Assembly: GCA_949752735.1 (NCBI GenBank)
Contig: OX457046.1
Coordinates: 37,579,507-37,643,506 of the forward strand
Length of the DNA: 64,000 nucleotides
Origin: Lumbricus terrestris
Taxonomy: Eukaryota > Annelida > Clitellata > Crassiclitellata > Lumbricidae
Direction: 5' to 3'
The notes beneath the pieces are model-generated. The model ran no database searches. It had not been told where the DNA came from and saw nothing but the letters and a program-made list of their open reading frames with translations. The position numbers and the translations under genes were made by a program. How positions within the stretch are numbered: position 1 is the stretch's first letter; every line of letters starts with the position of its first letter. Of the stretch, positions 12,413 through 22,472 are shown in pieces.

Positions 12413-13139
12413 TTAATAAAAACACAACTGAAGTTCAAAGTGGGTGGGAACGCGTCATGGCTCTTTTAAAGAAATTTTTATCCTTTATAACTGCACAACC
12501 AGCAATATTAATCTGGTGTGCCCTTTGGCCCAAACATTTCTGACCACTTTTTTTCGATGCTTACATAAAGAACACACAATGCAGCCTTTAGGGTATTTTT
12601 TAACTGCACAACCCTTTCGCTCCATTCCAGTCCTCCATGGCAAATTACTCTCAATCGACAGAGTGATCTTCCTTTAGTGATTTTCACTGAATATTGCATT
12701 TACAAGTGCACATTTTAAACACAGCTGCACGTTGAAAAGCCCTGGATTTTCTTATTGCTATTGCGGCGCTAAAGAAATACAGAGCAAATGATAATGATGG
12801 TTTTGCTCTCTTCCACCAAAACCGGGAGCCCAGGTCCTTTATTTACCGGCAATTTTATATAGAGTTCGTCAAAATCAGAATAGTTGAGAGTCATTACCAG
12901 TGAAAGCCTGGAGTAGGGTACTTTGATGAAAGGAAATTCAGTGCACAATAATCGATGAGAATAAAGATAAAACAAATTCCGTTGGAAGCGTTAAATATTA
13001 AATTTTATTTCCTCAACAAACCAAAATGGTTCTCGTCACGTGACTCAGACGCGCATTTATTATGTCTGTGGCTGGAGGCGTTTTCCTTTTGGGAAAAGTG
13101 AAACATTCAAAAACACAACACTTTATTAATAATAAGTAT

Positions 13140-13340
13140 TGTTCAGACATATTCCAAGGGAGACAATCAAAGACCTGGATGGACAATACAAAAGAAGATC
13201 TAGCAGCACAGAACCTGGATATGAGAGATGCGGTGGATAAAATCAGAAACCGAGCAAGCTGGAGTCGTATATGGAGACATATTGAGGCCTCATCGTTGGC
13301 GTAGGACATGCGCCTGACGGAAGAGAGACCAAGAAGAAGA
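13140..13340 (+). pseudogene. LINE C-terminal fragment
   Basis: The plus strand reads GRQSKTWMDNTKEDL and NLDMRDAVDKI, then RASWSRIWRHIEAS, the usual final segment of RTE-like reverse-transcriptase ORFs (GRP-KTW-DN-KEDL pattern). It ends in a GAAGAAGAGA tail near 13340. No catalytic part is present. Confidence 0.65.
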
Positions 13341-14254
13341 GAAGATTGTTAAGACAATGAAGTGCAGCACTATAAACTTTAATCTTCTCCCCCAATTCAT
13401 GATGTTTATAGAGAATACATTTACTCCACTCCGCTGAATCTGAGAACCCAAGGCAAAAATAGATGCGAGACCACGAATACAACCATGACAAAGTTTAAGA
13501 ATTTTTACACAAGAGAGTATCTCCAAATAATTTACATGCTTCTAATGATTTAGATGCTGGTCAGTTATGCGGGTCCGATCAACGTTTGCAGATTAATTAA
13601 CTTAAATAGTGAATCCGAGACATGTTGGACCCCCGTCATTCCACATAAATACACCACTTGGCTTACCCGTGCATAGAAATCCAGACCTTGCATCTTGCAT
13701 TGGGTAAACTGTACCAAAATATTGGCACGAATTGTATCATGAGCTCCGTTGAAAGTGAAGTGTAATGAAGCGCAATAAAAATATGTGAAGCGCAATAAAT
13801 ATGTTGAAGTGCTATAAAACTGCTTGGCTCTGCATATTTATCTATGTTTACATCAATTTCGCGTGGCTTCAGTTGATTTGTTGACATTTAGAAATGCATT
13901 TGTCGCGTTTCTATTTAGCAGAACTGAATAATCTTTAGTTTTTGCATATTAAAGTGATCCATTTAAAGTAGCAGGTAACAATCAAAATGATTTTTGAAAG
14001 TTCTGTGACGACGGTAGTTTAAATGGAAAAAATTTAATTCGACATTTCGCGGGTTGTCCTAAAACCCGTAAATGATCAATGCGATCGTTGAACGCAAACC
14101 AGTTAATCGTAATTGAAATTATGAACTACTTGCTACTGTTCACGATTGCATAACCTCAGATATTTGTAATCGTATGCTCAGTAAATTTTATAGCCTTGAA
14201 TATATTGACGGAGCACGTTTGACTGAGCATCTCTGCTGGTTTTTGTCTTAGGAA

Positions 14255-17200
14255 ATGCCACAGGATAGGCAGGCAGTCCTGCACTTCGTGTTTATTCTTC
14301 TGCTAGTACCAGTTCAGTACTTGATCGTCACATATTTTAGCTCAACAGCGACACAGAAAAATCAGCAACTGCAGCAGTAAGTCGAAAGAAATTCCACAAT
14401 TTTAAGCATTTGTGTGAACATTATCTAAAAGAGGAAATTTTTTAGCGCCGGTGTTGAAATGTGACGGCCGCTATTATCGTTATACAAGCCGCCTTTCATG
14501 GCAAGACGCTCGGACTTTAGTTCGTAACCGTGAATTTATATAGCGCCACTTTTTAGAAACCCCAAAACCAAAAGCGAAAGGATTGTTTTAAAACGTTTGC
14601 AGAAGAGGAGCAAAGAAACCAAATGGTTCATTTCAATTGTTAGTTAAAAGAAATTGTAGCATAAAATCTTGGCTGTTGAGATCACATATTTCAGTTGTCA
14701 AACAAATTATTTGTGACTACCACTTTGCCTTTAAACCTTTTGCCGTAAAATTTATGCTTTAATAATGTAGCAAGTATTAGATCAGTATCAAATGTTGTTT
14801 GTTAACAGGTTAATATCGTTGGCAACCAAATACAAGGATGAATATCTATCGTGGGAAACCTGGCAGAAATGGTGCACCGACTTCTTCAAACGAATCGCTT
14901 CGTTGAATTCGATAAAAAGTCGTCGGATGGCCAGAGAGACGGAGGATGACGGAGAATCACTTGCTGTCGAGGTTCTACGATATCGAAATCCAAAGGGACA
15001 CTTTGGAAGTGAGTCTATTATTATTATTATTATTGCATAAATTTCTTACGCGCACAAGGTCACACCAAAGTGTGAGTCTGAGGTGCGGATAGTCATCCGC
15101 CAGAGGAAGATGCAGCCAAAGGTCCGTGTGCTTGAAAGCCAAAGAGAAATAATGAGTTTTGAGCCGTTTTTTGAAGGTAGGGAGTGAATTTGAGCAGCGA
15201 AGAGAGAGTGGAAGTAGATTCCATTCTTTGGGAGCAGAGGCATGGAATGCACGCGAGCCCATAACAGTTCTGCATCGAGGCTGAGCTAAAAGACCCATGT
15301 TTGATGATCGCTTGCAACCAGAAGGAATGTAAAGAGTAGGCAGTGACTGAAGGTAGAGAGGTGTTCCAGTGGAGAAGGATTTGTAGGTCAAACAGGCGAA
15401 TTTAAATTTTATCATGAACTCGACAGGAGGCCAATTTATTGAATCTATGTCAGTGTGACTCTAAATAAATTGACAAACTTAATTATTTGACTGTGTTAAT
15501 ATATATTTTAATTCATCTGGTGAGGGCCATCCATTATTACGCATGAAGTGAAGGTGTTCATTAGATTTAAATAAACGATGCTTTGTTCTGTTCCAGTGTC
15601 TGTTGAACCACGAACTCCTCGTCCTCATTTCGTAAAATACCGCGTTGGTCAGGTCGTCCGGCATAAACGCTACAACTACAGAGGCGTCATTGTTGGATGG
15701 GATTCCACGGGAAAGGTAAGTGGCACAAACACACGCCTACACACACACCTACACACAGACAGGGTTTAAAGTGGTGGGAACAGTGTTCCCAGTGCTCTCA
15801 AAATTCTTCTCTTGCGTTCCCACTGCTCACTTGCATGGAAGACTGGAAATACAAAAATATATGTGTTCCAATAAAACTCTTCTTCATGGCATTCCCACTG
15901 CTCACACATTTCGCGTTCCCACTGCTCATCCAAACCACTTTTACCCCTTCACACGCATGCACTTACAGTCATACACACTTTAATACTCCTGTCCAAAGAG
16001 TTTGAAATAGGAATGCTTCACGTGTACAACATGATGTGAGATCTTAACATGTTAGGATCATTCCTGATCCTGTGCACTTTTCATACATATGTTCAACTAT
16101 GTTGGATATAACATCGACATGAAATCCACCTGTCTTCTATATCTTTCCATCCATGTTCATGATGATGATGATTATAATGATGATGATCATGATGATTATA
16201 ATTATGATGATTGATGATGAATTCTCTTCCCAAAGGCAGGTTCATTGGCTTTAAAGCCACTTGGCGATGAGATGAATTTCAAGTGACATTTCGAGCATTT
16301 ATTATTAATTTAATCTCTCCGTCAGTAATCTGTATGTTTATAGGTCTGATACTTGTACAGGTCTGGATTTTTATAGACTGAAGAGCATTTTAAACACTGA
16401 ACAAATTGTTCTTTTAGGCTCCAGAAAACTGGCTGGAAAAGAGTCTCAATTCCAATAAAAAGGTACGGAAATGTCTAATGTTGATTCATTGAGTCATTCA
16501 GAGGATAGCACCCTAGAAGATAAACTAGTCAGAGGTGCTCCGAGCCCAACTCCAGCTATAAAGAACAGTTTTTAATTTCTTTTAAATGCACACGTAGAGT
16601 TCCCCCAAGTTAAAAGAACATGGAGTTATGAAGGCAGATTATTCCAGCTTATTGGTGCAACCACTGAAAACGTACTATGACGCATAGATCTGAATTGTGT
16701 ATATAGGGAACCACATGTTCACTTCAAGATGTAGAACAAAGATTTCATGGCCAGCCAGTCCTTCGGTTGGGTAGAAAAGCTGCCGCAAGTAGGAGAGATG
16801 CTCTCAAACTGGTACTGCAATCTTGACCCATTAGATTCCGTGAACAATGGGCAGTGACACTGCGTAATGGTTGTTACAGAATACTGTACTGCACTAGAGA
16901 ACTATTTCTACAGAATCTGAGATAAAACAATGTAGATGTAAGTAAGTAAGCCAGCTGTCAAACAGTACGCTCGTGTATAAACATCGTATACAGGATGAAT
17001 AAAGGAAACATTTAAGGTATATGATCCAAAAAAATCCAGTTTATAGCAGGTCAATATGCGCACAGCAGTCTCACTATAAAAATTGTGATGTTGTATGTAT
17101 GAGCACTTGTTATAGTGCCCCTACTACTCCGAGGCACTCCAGATTACAGCGCGAACACTGAATTGGAGTTTCATGCAGAAGCGCTTGAGCAGTTGCAGGT

Positions 17201-18855
17201 GAAAGACTTGCTCAGGGTCCCTACGCTGCGGCTTGAGGTGTATTCAACATACAGATAAACCACCATGCCCTATTTAAGCATTGCGTATTAATGTTTCAGC
17301 AGTGGAAAAATCAGCCCAATTACTCAATCCTGGTGGACACGAGAGACCGATCGCGAGCACAAATGGCGTACGTCGCGGAGGAGTTTATCGAACCTCTTCC
17401 AGAATTTAAGGTCTGCTCGAATATACTTATTAATTTTTACTTTACCCTTCGTTTTACGTATTGCAGGTCGTCTGTTCTGATAGTAGTTAAGATTTATCTT
17501 TTCTGTCATATATGCGTTCTTGTGAATTGTTTCAATTGCGTAACTGTACACTGTAACCGGTTGCGGCATATCAACCGGATTGTTCCATAAAGTAAATATT
17601 ATTATTATCACTCAGCGATAAATAGTTGCTATTAAAATTCCCGGAAACATACATCTCTTTACATGCGACCATAAAACCAGTTGTGTATTTGTTTACCAGG
17701 GGTAACTGAAGTCACTGCATGTATGCAGGCATTCTAAATTTTATTTTACAGAATTTCTTTTGTGATTAGTACAATTTTGTGCTGGTTTTTCTCTTAGTAT
17801 TATCTAGATTTGGACCGATCTGTTTGACCTGCATAGTCCATCTTCTGTGATTGAGGTGTTACAACACTGTCTTTGGGAGTCAATCAGGAACCCAGGAATT
17901 GAACTGTTGGGAGGCTTTAATCCTCCTAATTCACTTTCAACCCATCCAGTTAATACGCAAACTTAACGTAAATAATGCTCAAGAAATTAGATTGGTGTGT
18001 TATGCTAAACCCACCTCCAGCACAGCTTTTCAGTAGTTCAAGGACGGCTAACTAAGGACAAGTCGCTCAAATCTTACATTTTTTTAGCTGTGGCTGGACT
18101 GGACAGGGCTGTTTTTAAGGAATTTTTAGAACTGCACAACTCCTTTCCTTTCCGATCATCCATGGTAAATCACTTGCAATCGGAGGACAATGACCTTTTT
18201 GCTGGTTTTAACTATACAGAAGTGCTTCTACAACTGCACATTTTGTGTACAACTGCATGTTAAAAAAGCCGTGGGACTGGGAGTGCCTCTGAGTAGGTCT
18301 ATTGAAGAGGGGCTATATAAATTCTTGGAATGAATGAATGACATCTTTGCTATTTTGTAGTTCTCAGTCATACCACTTAAGTGTTCTTTTGAGTTACGAT
18401 TTTTTCCTACATCTATAAACGAAGGTTAAGAGTTTTCCAATGAGCATTCTTCGTTGTTCAATCCTCACGTACGTTTAAACCGACTACGATTTAGTACAAG
18501 TTTAGGCAGTGTTAGGTACGCAACAATTTCTGCCCAAGGCATCCAATCAATACAGAATTTTTAAAACCACTCCCTGCATTCAAATTTTACAATTCAAACC
18601 TTCCTTATAACCAGAATACTCTCTTATAGTGAATTAGTCTTGGGATCCACATCCCAAACTATATTATAATCAGAACTCTTCTTGTATTAACAGTGTTATT
18701 TCTGGTTGCCTGTGTGTTAATTGTATTTTGTTTCTATTTTTTGGCTGGTCTTTATCCAGATAATTCACCCAGACCTGGACAGATACTTCGAGGGCCACGA
18801 TGGCAGTCGATATCGCCCCCGACCTCGTTTAAGGGTCCTCTATCCACACGACTAA
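14255..18855 (+). CDS. Membrane-anchored YccV/HspQ-domain protein (hemimethylated DNA-binding domain family)
   Basis: Six exons: 14255-14376, 14809-15008, 15597-15715, 16418-16462, 17300-17410, 18760-18855 (stop TAA 18853-18855). All phases match, giving 230 residues. A hydrophobic segment (about 10-28, within HFVFILLLVPVQYLIVTY) suggests an N-terminal membrane anchor or signal anchor. The C-terminal half, about 119-229, is a YccV-like domain (PF08755): FVKYRVGQVVRHKRYNYRG, VIVGWD, PENW, QPNYSILVD, YVAEEFIEP, IHPDLDRYF and a final LRVLYPHD. In bacteria the family member HspQ binds hemimethylated DNA and promotes Lon proteolysis; in vertebrates the domain is known at the C terminus of FBXO21. 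No F-box is present here. Function is unknown; a proteostasis role is inference. The start is the first ATG after an apparent 3' splice site at 14250-14251. An AATAAA near 19257 is a candidate poly(A) signal. Confidence 0.88.
15018..15440 (-). pseudogene. CR1-like LINE 3' end inside intron 2 of the YccV-domain gene
   Basis: The minus strand encodes KFACLTYKSFSTGTPLYLQS, RTVMGSRAFHASAPKEWN, LPLSLRC and TFKKRLKTHYF, the C-terminal words of CR1/L2-type ORF2. It then ends in an (AAT)n tail that reaches plus position 15018. Antisense to the host gene. A second copy of the same 3' end lies at 60361-60435. Confidence 0.8.
16135..16290 (-). mobile_element. SINE family 2, 3' end with (ATC)n-type tail
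   Basis: GGCAGGTTCATTGGCTTTAA and GGCGATGAGATGAATTTC are the reverse complement of the end of the SINE-like unit at 42661-42925, and the adjoining GATGATGAT run matches its trinucleotide tail. Truncated; intronic. Confidence 0.55.
17096..17255 (-). mobile_element. tRNA-derived SINE (family 1), truncated
   Basis: Reverse complement of the family-1 SINE: tail GCACTTGTTATAGTGCCCCT at the left, then the CGAACACTGAATTGGAGTTT core and the ACTTGCTCAGGGTCCCTACG segment. The tRNA-like head is lost near 17255. It lies directly before exon 17300-17410. Confidence 0.7.
18265..18345 (+). mobile_element. LINE family A 3' tail
   Basis: GGGAGTGCCTCTGAGTAGG, CTATTGAAGAGGGGCTATAT and a GAATGAATG tail: the hairpin 3' end without any coding part. 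In the last intron of the YccV-domain gene. Confidence 0.65.
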
Positions 18856-20084
18856 TCACCATCGTCATAGACACTACCGGAGTCCTCCAGAATTTCCTCA
18901 AGAACTGTTTCCACGCTCAAAACTACAGACAACCGCTGCAATACTTCCATCTCTTCTTTACTCCTTTGGCACAATGTGATCAGTGTGATGTATCCTACAG
19001 ATAGCTCACTCTCTTGTGTCGTGTTTTAAGTGATACATGTTCCGATACATAAAAAGCTTGAAAATATGTTCCATTGTCTCAGAAATCTGTATCAGTGCAT
19101 GGCAGTTGTTTGCGATTCTCCGAGTCCCATTATTTCTCTCAGAGTTTTTTTCATGCTGGACCAGTACCATACTAATTTACCGGTAATGCTAATCTGCAGT
19201 TATCTGACTATTCATTTATTTTGCAATTCTGAAAATGACTCAGTCGGATTAAGGCAAAATAAATGACCAGATTTTTGGTGATTACTCACAATAGGAAATT
19301 ATTGTGTACTTTGTTCAATCTGCAAACCGGTGAATAATATTGATTCATTTAGAATAAGATTGATTCATTTAGAATAAGATTGATTCATTTAGAATAAGAT
19401 TGATTCATTTAACAGTTTAATATTTATTTTATTTAAGGTGTTTAACAGATCTGAAAACCAGTAAACTGAAGCACAAGAAGACATATTTAAATTTGGAAAA
19501 GTTATAATTATCATTTTCCTACGATTTTGGGGATTTTTTCTTTGTTACATGGTCCTGTATTAATACTTGACCAAACCGAGTTACAATTTAACCAACTTGA
19601 ACCAAAGTGAGTTACAATTGTGACTTCCACACGTTTATGCTGTCTTGCTTTTCCTGTGCTATCATGCAACAGGGTCAGCACAGTGAGATACGGATGCTGA
19701 ATGAGAATCAAGGGTTCCATATCAAGGCTTGTTTATTTTGTTTCAGTGCTTGTATTTCTCGTTAACTTCGATCTCACAACAGTTCAACTTTCTGTCTCCA
19801 ATGTCTCTGTTTGCAATGACTGTTTCCACCTAATGCTTGCGACTCGCGTTGAAAATACCAAATACAAATCACAGTGTACTACAATGCTTCACGTGGATGT
19901 TTTGTAAATTACTCTTTGGCGTCGTTTCAAGTTTTACGCTTTGCCATCCTTAATACTTTCAACGCTTCCACATCCAACGAGCAATATCGTCCTTCGCTGG
20001 AAATTATTTCTGCCGTCGTCAGTTTTCTGATAAACATAAAAACAATGTTGTTAAATTTATTTATTTATTTATGATATTTTATTA

Positions 20085-20165
20085 TAACGCCTCTTCAAGG
20101 TGGGCTACTCAGAAGCGCTCCAGACCCAAACACGGCTAAATGGACAGTTTTTAGATTTTTAAAGA
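20085..20165 (-). mobile_element. LINE family A 3' tail
   Basis: TATAACGCCTCTTCAAGGTG followed by CTACTCAGAAGCGCTCCAGA is the hairpin tail in minus orientation; no coding part. Confidence 0.6.
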
Positions 20166-20335
20166 ACATAGTAGAGTGACTCCTGGAGTGAGTAATATTT
20201 CTGTGGCTGATAAAAGAAAATATGTAAAAGTTAAAATTACTTGTCTGGAACTGAACATTATTTAATAGTGCACCGGAAGTTTAGAGTACTATAGCGAGTG
20301 TTCAAAACCAGTATGCGTATTCAAAGTATTTAGGG

Positions 20336-20500
20336 GGATGCGGTGGTGTAGTGGGTATGTTCGTTGCCTTGCTGCCAGAGGGTTGCACGTTCGAATCGAC
20401 CTCAAGTCGCTGTGTAGGGACCTTGGTCAAGTCTTTCACTCGCAATTGCTCAGCGTTTTGGCGTGAAACTCAGATTCAGTGTTCGGAATGACCATTGTCT
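20336..20500 (+). mobile_element. tRNA-derived SINE (family 1), head and core
   Basis: GGTGGTGTAGTGGGTATGTT resembles a Pol III A box and GTTCGAATCGACC a B box, about 45 bp apart as in tRNA-derived SINEs. The family core (GTAGGGACCTTGGTCAAGTC, then TTTGGCGTGAAACTCAGATT) follows. The 3' hairpin tail is missing. Confidence 0.75.
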
Positions 20501-20754
20501 TACGTTGAGTTTTTTGTTGAATAACGTTACAGACAACATAAATGCAGAATTATATTAAAATTATTTATTATTAAATTGAATTAATTACGTATACAGTGTG
20601 AGAGGTAACTCTGAATAATCATAGACACAACATTTTCTAGTGAGCAAATAACCTTCCTAGGTCCCTGCGTCTCACAAGTAGCAATGTATTACTATGTCCT
20701 TTGTTGATTCATCCATGTTTTGCAGTCTCCTTGAGACCTATTTGCATCATCCTA

Positions 20755-20825
20755 GTTGGACTGGGAGCACCGCTGAGTGGGCTTCTTTAAGGGTGCTATA
20801 TAAATTCTTGAAATGAGTGAATGAA
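20755..20825 (+). mobile_element. LINE family A 3' tail
   Basis: GGGAGCACCGCTGAGTGGGC, then GGTGCTATATAAATTC and a GTGAATGAA tail. It adjoins the minisatellite that begins at 20826. Confidence 0.55.
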
Positions 20826-21535
20826 TTACTGAGACTCAACTTACAGAGACTCAACTTACAGAGACTCAACTTACAGAGACTCAACTTACAGAAAACTTAC
20901 AGAAACTCAACTTACAGAGACTCAACTTAAAGAGACTCAACTTAAAGAGACTCAACTTACAGAAAACTTACAGAAACTCAACTTGCAGAGACTCAACTTA
21001 CAGAGCTCAACTTACAGAGACTCAACTTACAGAGCTCAACTTACACAGACTCAACTTACAGAGACTCAACTTACACAGACTCAACTTACAGAGACTCAAC
21101 TTACAGAGCTCAACTTACACAGACTCAACTTACAGAGACTCAACTTATAGAGACTCAACTTACAGAGCTCAACTTACACAGACTCAACTTACACAGACTC
21201 AACTTACACAGACTCAACTTACAGAGACTCAACTTACAGAGCTCAACTTACACAGACTCAACTTACAGAGACTCAACTTACACAGACTCAACTTACAGAG
21301 ACTCAACTTACACAGACTCAACTTACAGAGACTCAACTTACACAGACTCAACTTACAGAGCTCAACTTACACAGACTCAACTTACAGAGACTCAACTTAC
21401 AGAGCTCAACTTACACAGACTCAACTTACAGAGACTCAACTTACACAGACTCAACTTACAGAGACTCAACTTACACAGACTCAACTTACAGAGACTCAAC
21501 TTACACAGAATCAACTTACAGAGACTCAACTCACC
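20826..21535. repeat. 14/15-bp minisatellite
   Basis: About 47 tandem units of AGACTCAACTTACAG (15 bp) and its 14-bp variant AGCTCAACTTACAC fill roughly 710 bp. The two unit types alternate in blocks from 21000 on, so the array has a weak higher-order pattern. Confidence 0.92.
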
Positions 21536-21779
21536 CGAGATTTGCCGAGCACCGCTTTAGAAGCACGTCGAGTTGAAGTGTGTCCTGAGGAAGAGCGACG
21601 AGCTGACGGTGAGACAACCAGAGCGAGGAAGCCTCGTTGTTTCGCTGCAGTTTGTACAACAGAAGTGATAGGTTGTACACCTTTTCAGTATCGGCTACAA
21701 GAACAACGTACATGTACACTTTTTCAGTATCGCCTCTCTAAAAGCAGCTTTGAAGTAGCGTCTTTCATTTCATTTTTAC

Positions 21780-21905
21780 ATTCTATGCATTTATATAGCG
21801 CCTCTTCAAGGGGACTACTCAGAGGCGCTCCCAACCTCAGCGCGAAAAAAACTGTCTTAAGATGAGAGAGGAAAGCCTGAGAAGGATTTTTACACCTGAT
21901 CTGCA
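21780..21905 (-). mobile_element. LINE family A 3' end
   Basis: ATTTATATAGCGCCTCTTCA and ACTACTCAGAGGCGCTCCCA form the hairpin. Beyond it, GTCTTAAGATGAGAGAGGAA matches the family-A body also seen at 7030, 57460 and 63690. Confidence 0.7.
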
Positions 21906-22472
21906 TCTGATTCTGTCAACTAAAAGCATCGATGAGAAAAATAATTATTTATCAAAAGAATTATAATTCCAAAAGGCACACTGAGATATTAAGATGATTT
22001 TTTGGCACACACTTTTTAATAAAAAAACACTCCCCAAATGAAATAATGCAATGGTAATTTAGAACCAGTTTTTTTACCATATAGCTAAAATTATCCTTGT
22101 GCCTACAATGAAGACTACAACTCGAAATTGGGTCTTTTAGGATACTGGCTCACATTCACATAAAATGTTTTCATGCTTTCAAAATTGACTGATATTCTTC
22201 TATAATATGTGTGAGTCGCCTCTCAGCTCTAATGGCATTGCAAAATAAGTTAATTAACCCAGAAGTAGGTTTCTACTAATGGTCAATAAATTAACCACAT
22301 TCGTTTGTTGTAATTAACCTGACACACGCAACTAAAATAATATTGTTCAATCACAGAGCTAAAGACAAAATACGTGATCAGACATGCTGATAAATAACAC
22401 TTGAAGTATACACAGTTACCGAGATACCATGCAATTCCCACCATACTGCTAAATCTGATGCAACGCTTTAGG

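Larger units (their letters stand above)
11362..14254. other. Head-to-head intergenic / 5' region between SYNCRIP and the YccV-domain gene
   Basis: The two genes are divergently oriented and their first coding exons both look as if they are preceded by a 3' splice site (CTACAG before 11361 on the minus strand; TTTTGTCTTAG before 14252 on the plus strand). Their transcription starts should therefore lie inside this interval. It also holds the inverted-repeat element at 11708-12412 and a LINE fragment at 13140-13340. No CpG-rich core is obvious, and no NURR-domain exon was found. Confidence 0.5.
18856..22472. other. Intergenic region, YccV-domain gene to FANCG-like gene (tail to tail)
   Basis: No coding exon was recognised. 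Contents: the 3' UTR of the YccV-domain gene; a 20-bp tandem repeat (AAGATTGATTCATTTAGAAT) at 19340-19410; LINE tails at 20085-20165, 20755-20825 and 21780-21905; a SINE head at 20336-20500; and the minisatellite at 20826-21535. Confidence 0.6.

Noticed and set aside
15597..18855. Bacterial contamination or recent horizontal transfer as the source of the YccV domain.
   Set aside because: The domain is split by four introns with proper phases and host-type repeats in them, and is fused to a membrane segment; the family is also known in eukaryotes.
20826..21535. CRISPR-like array of short repeats.
   Set aside because: The units are contiguous 14/15-mers without unique spacers, in a eukaryotic genome; it is a minisatellite. 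The arrays at 4965 and 6357 were dismissed for the same reason.
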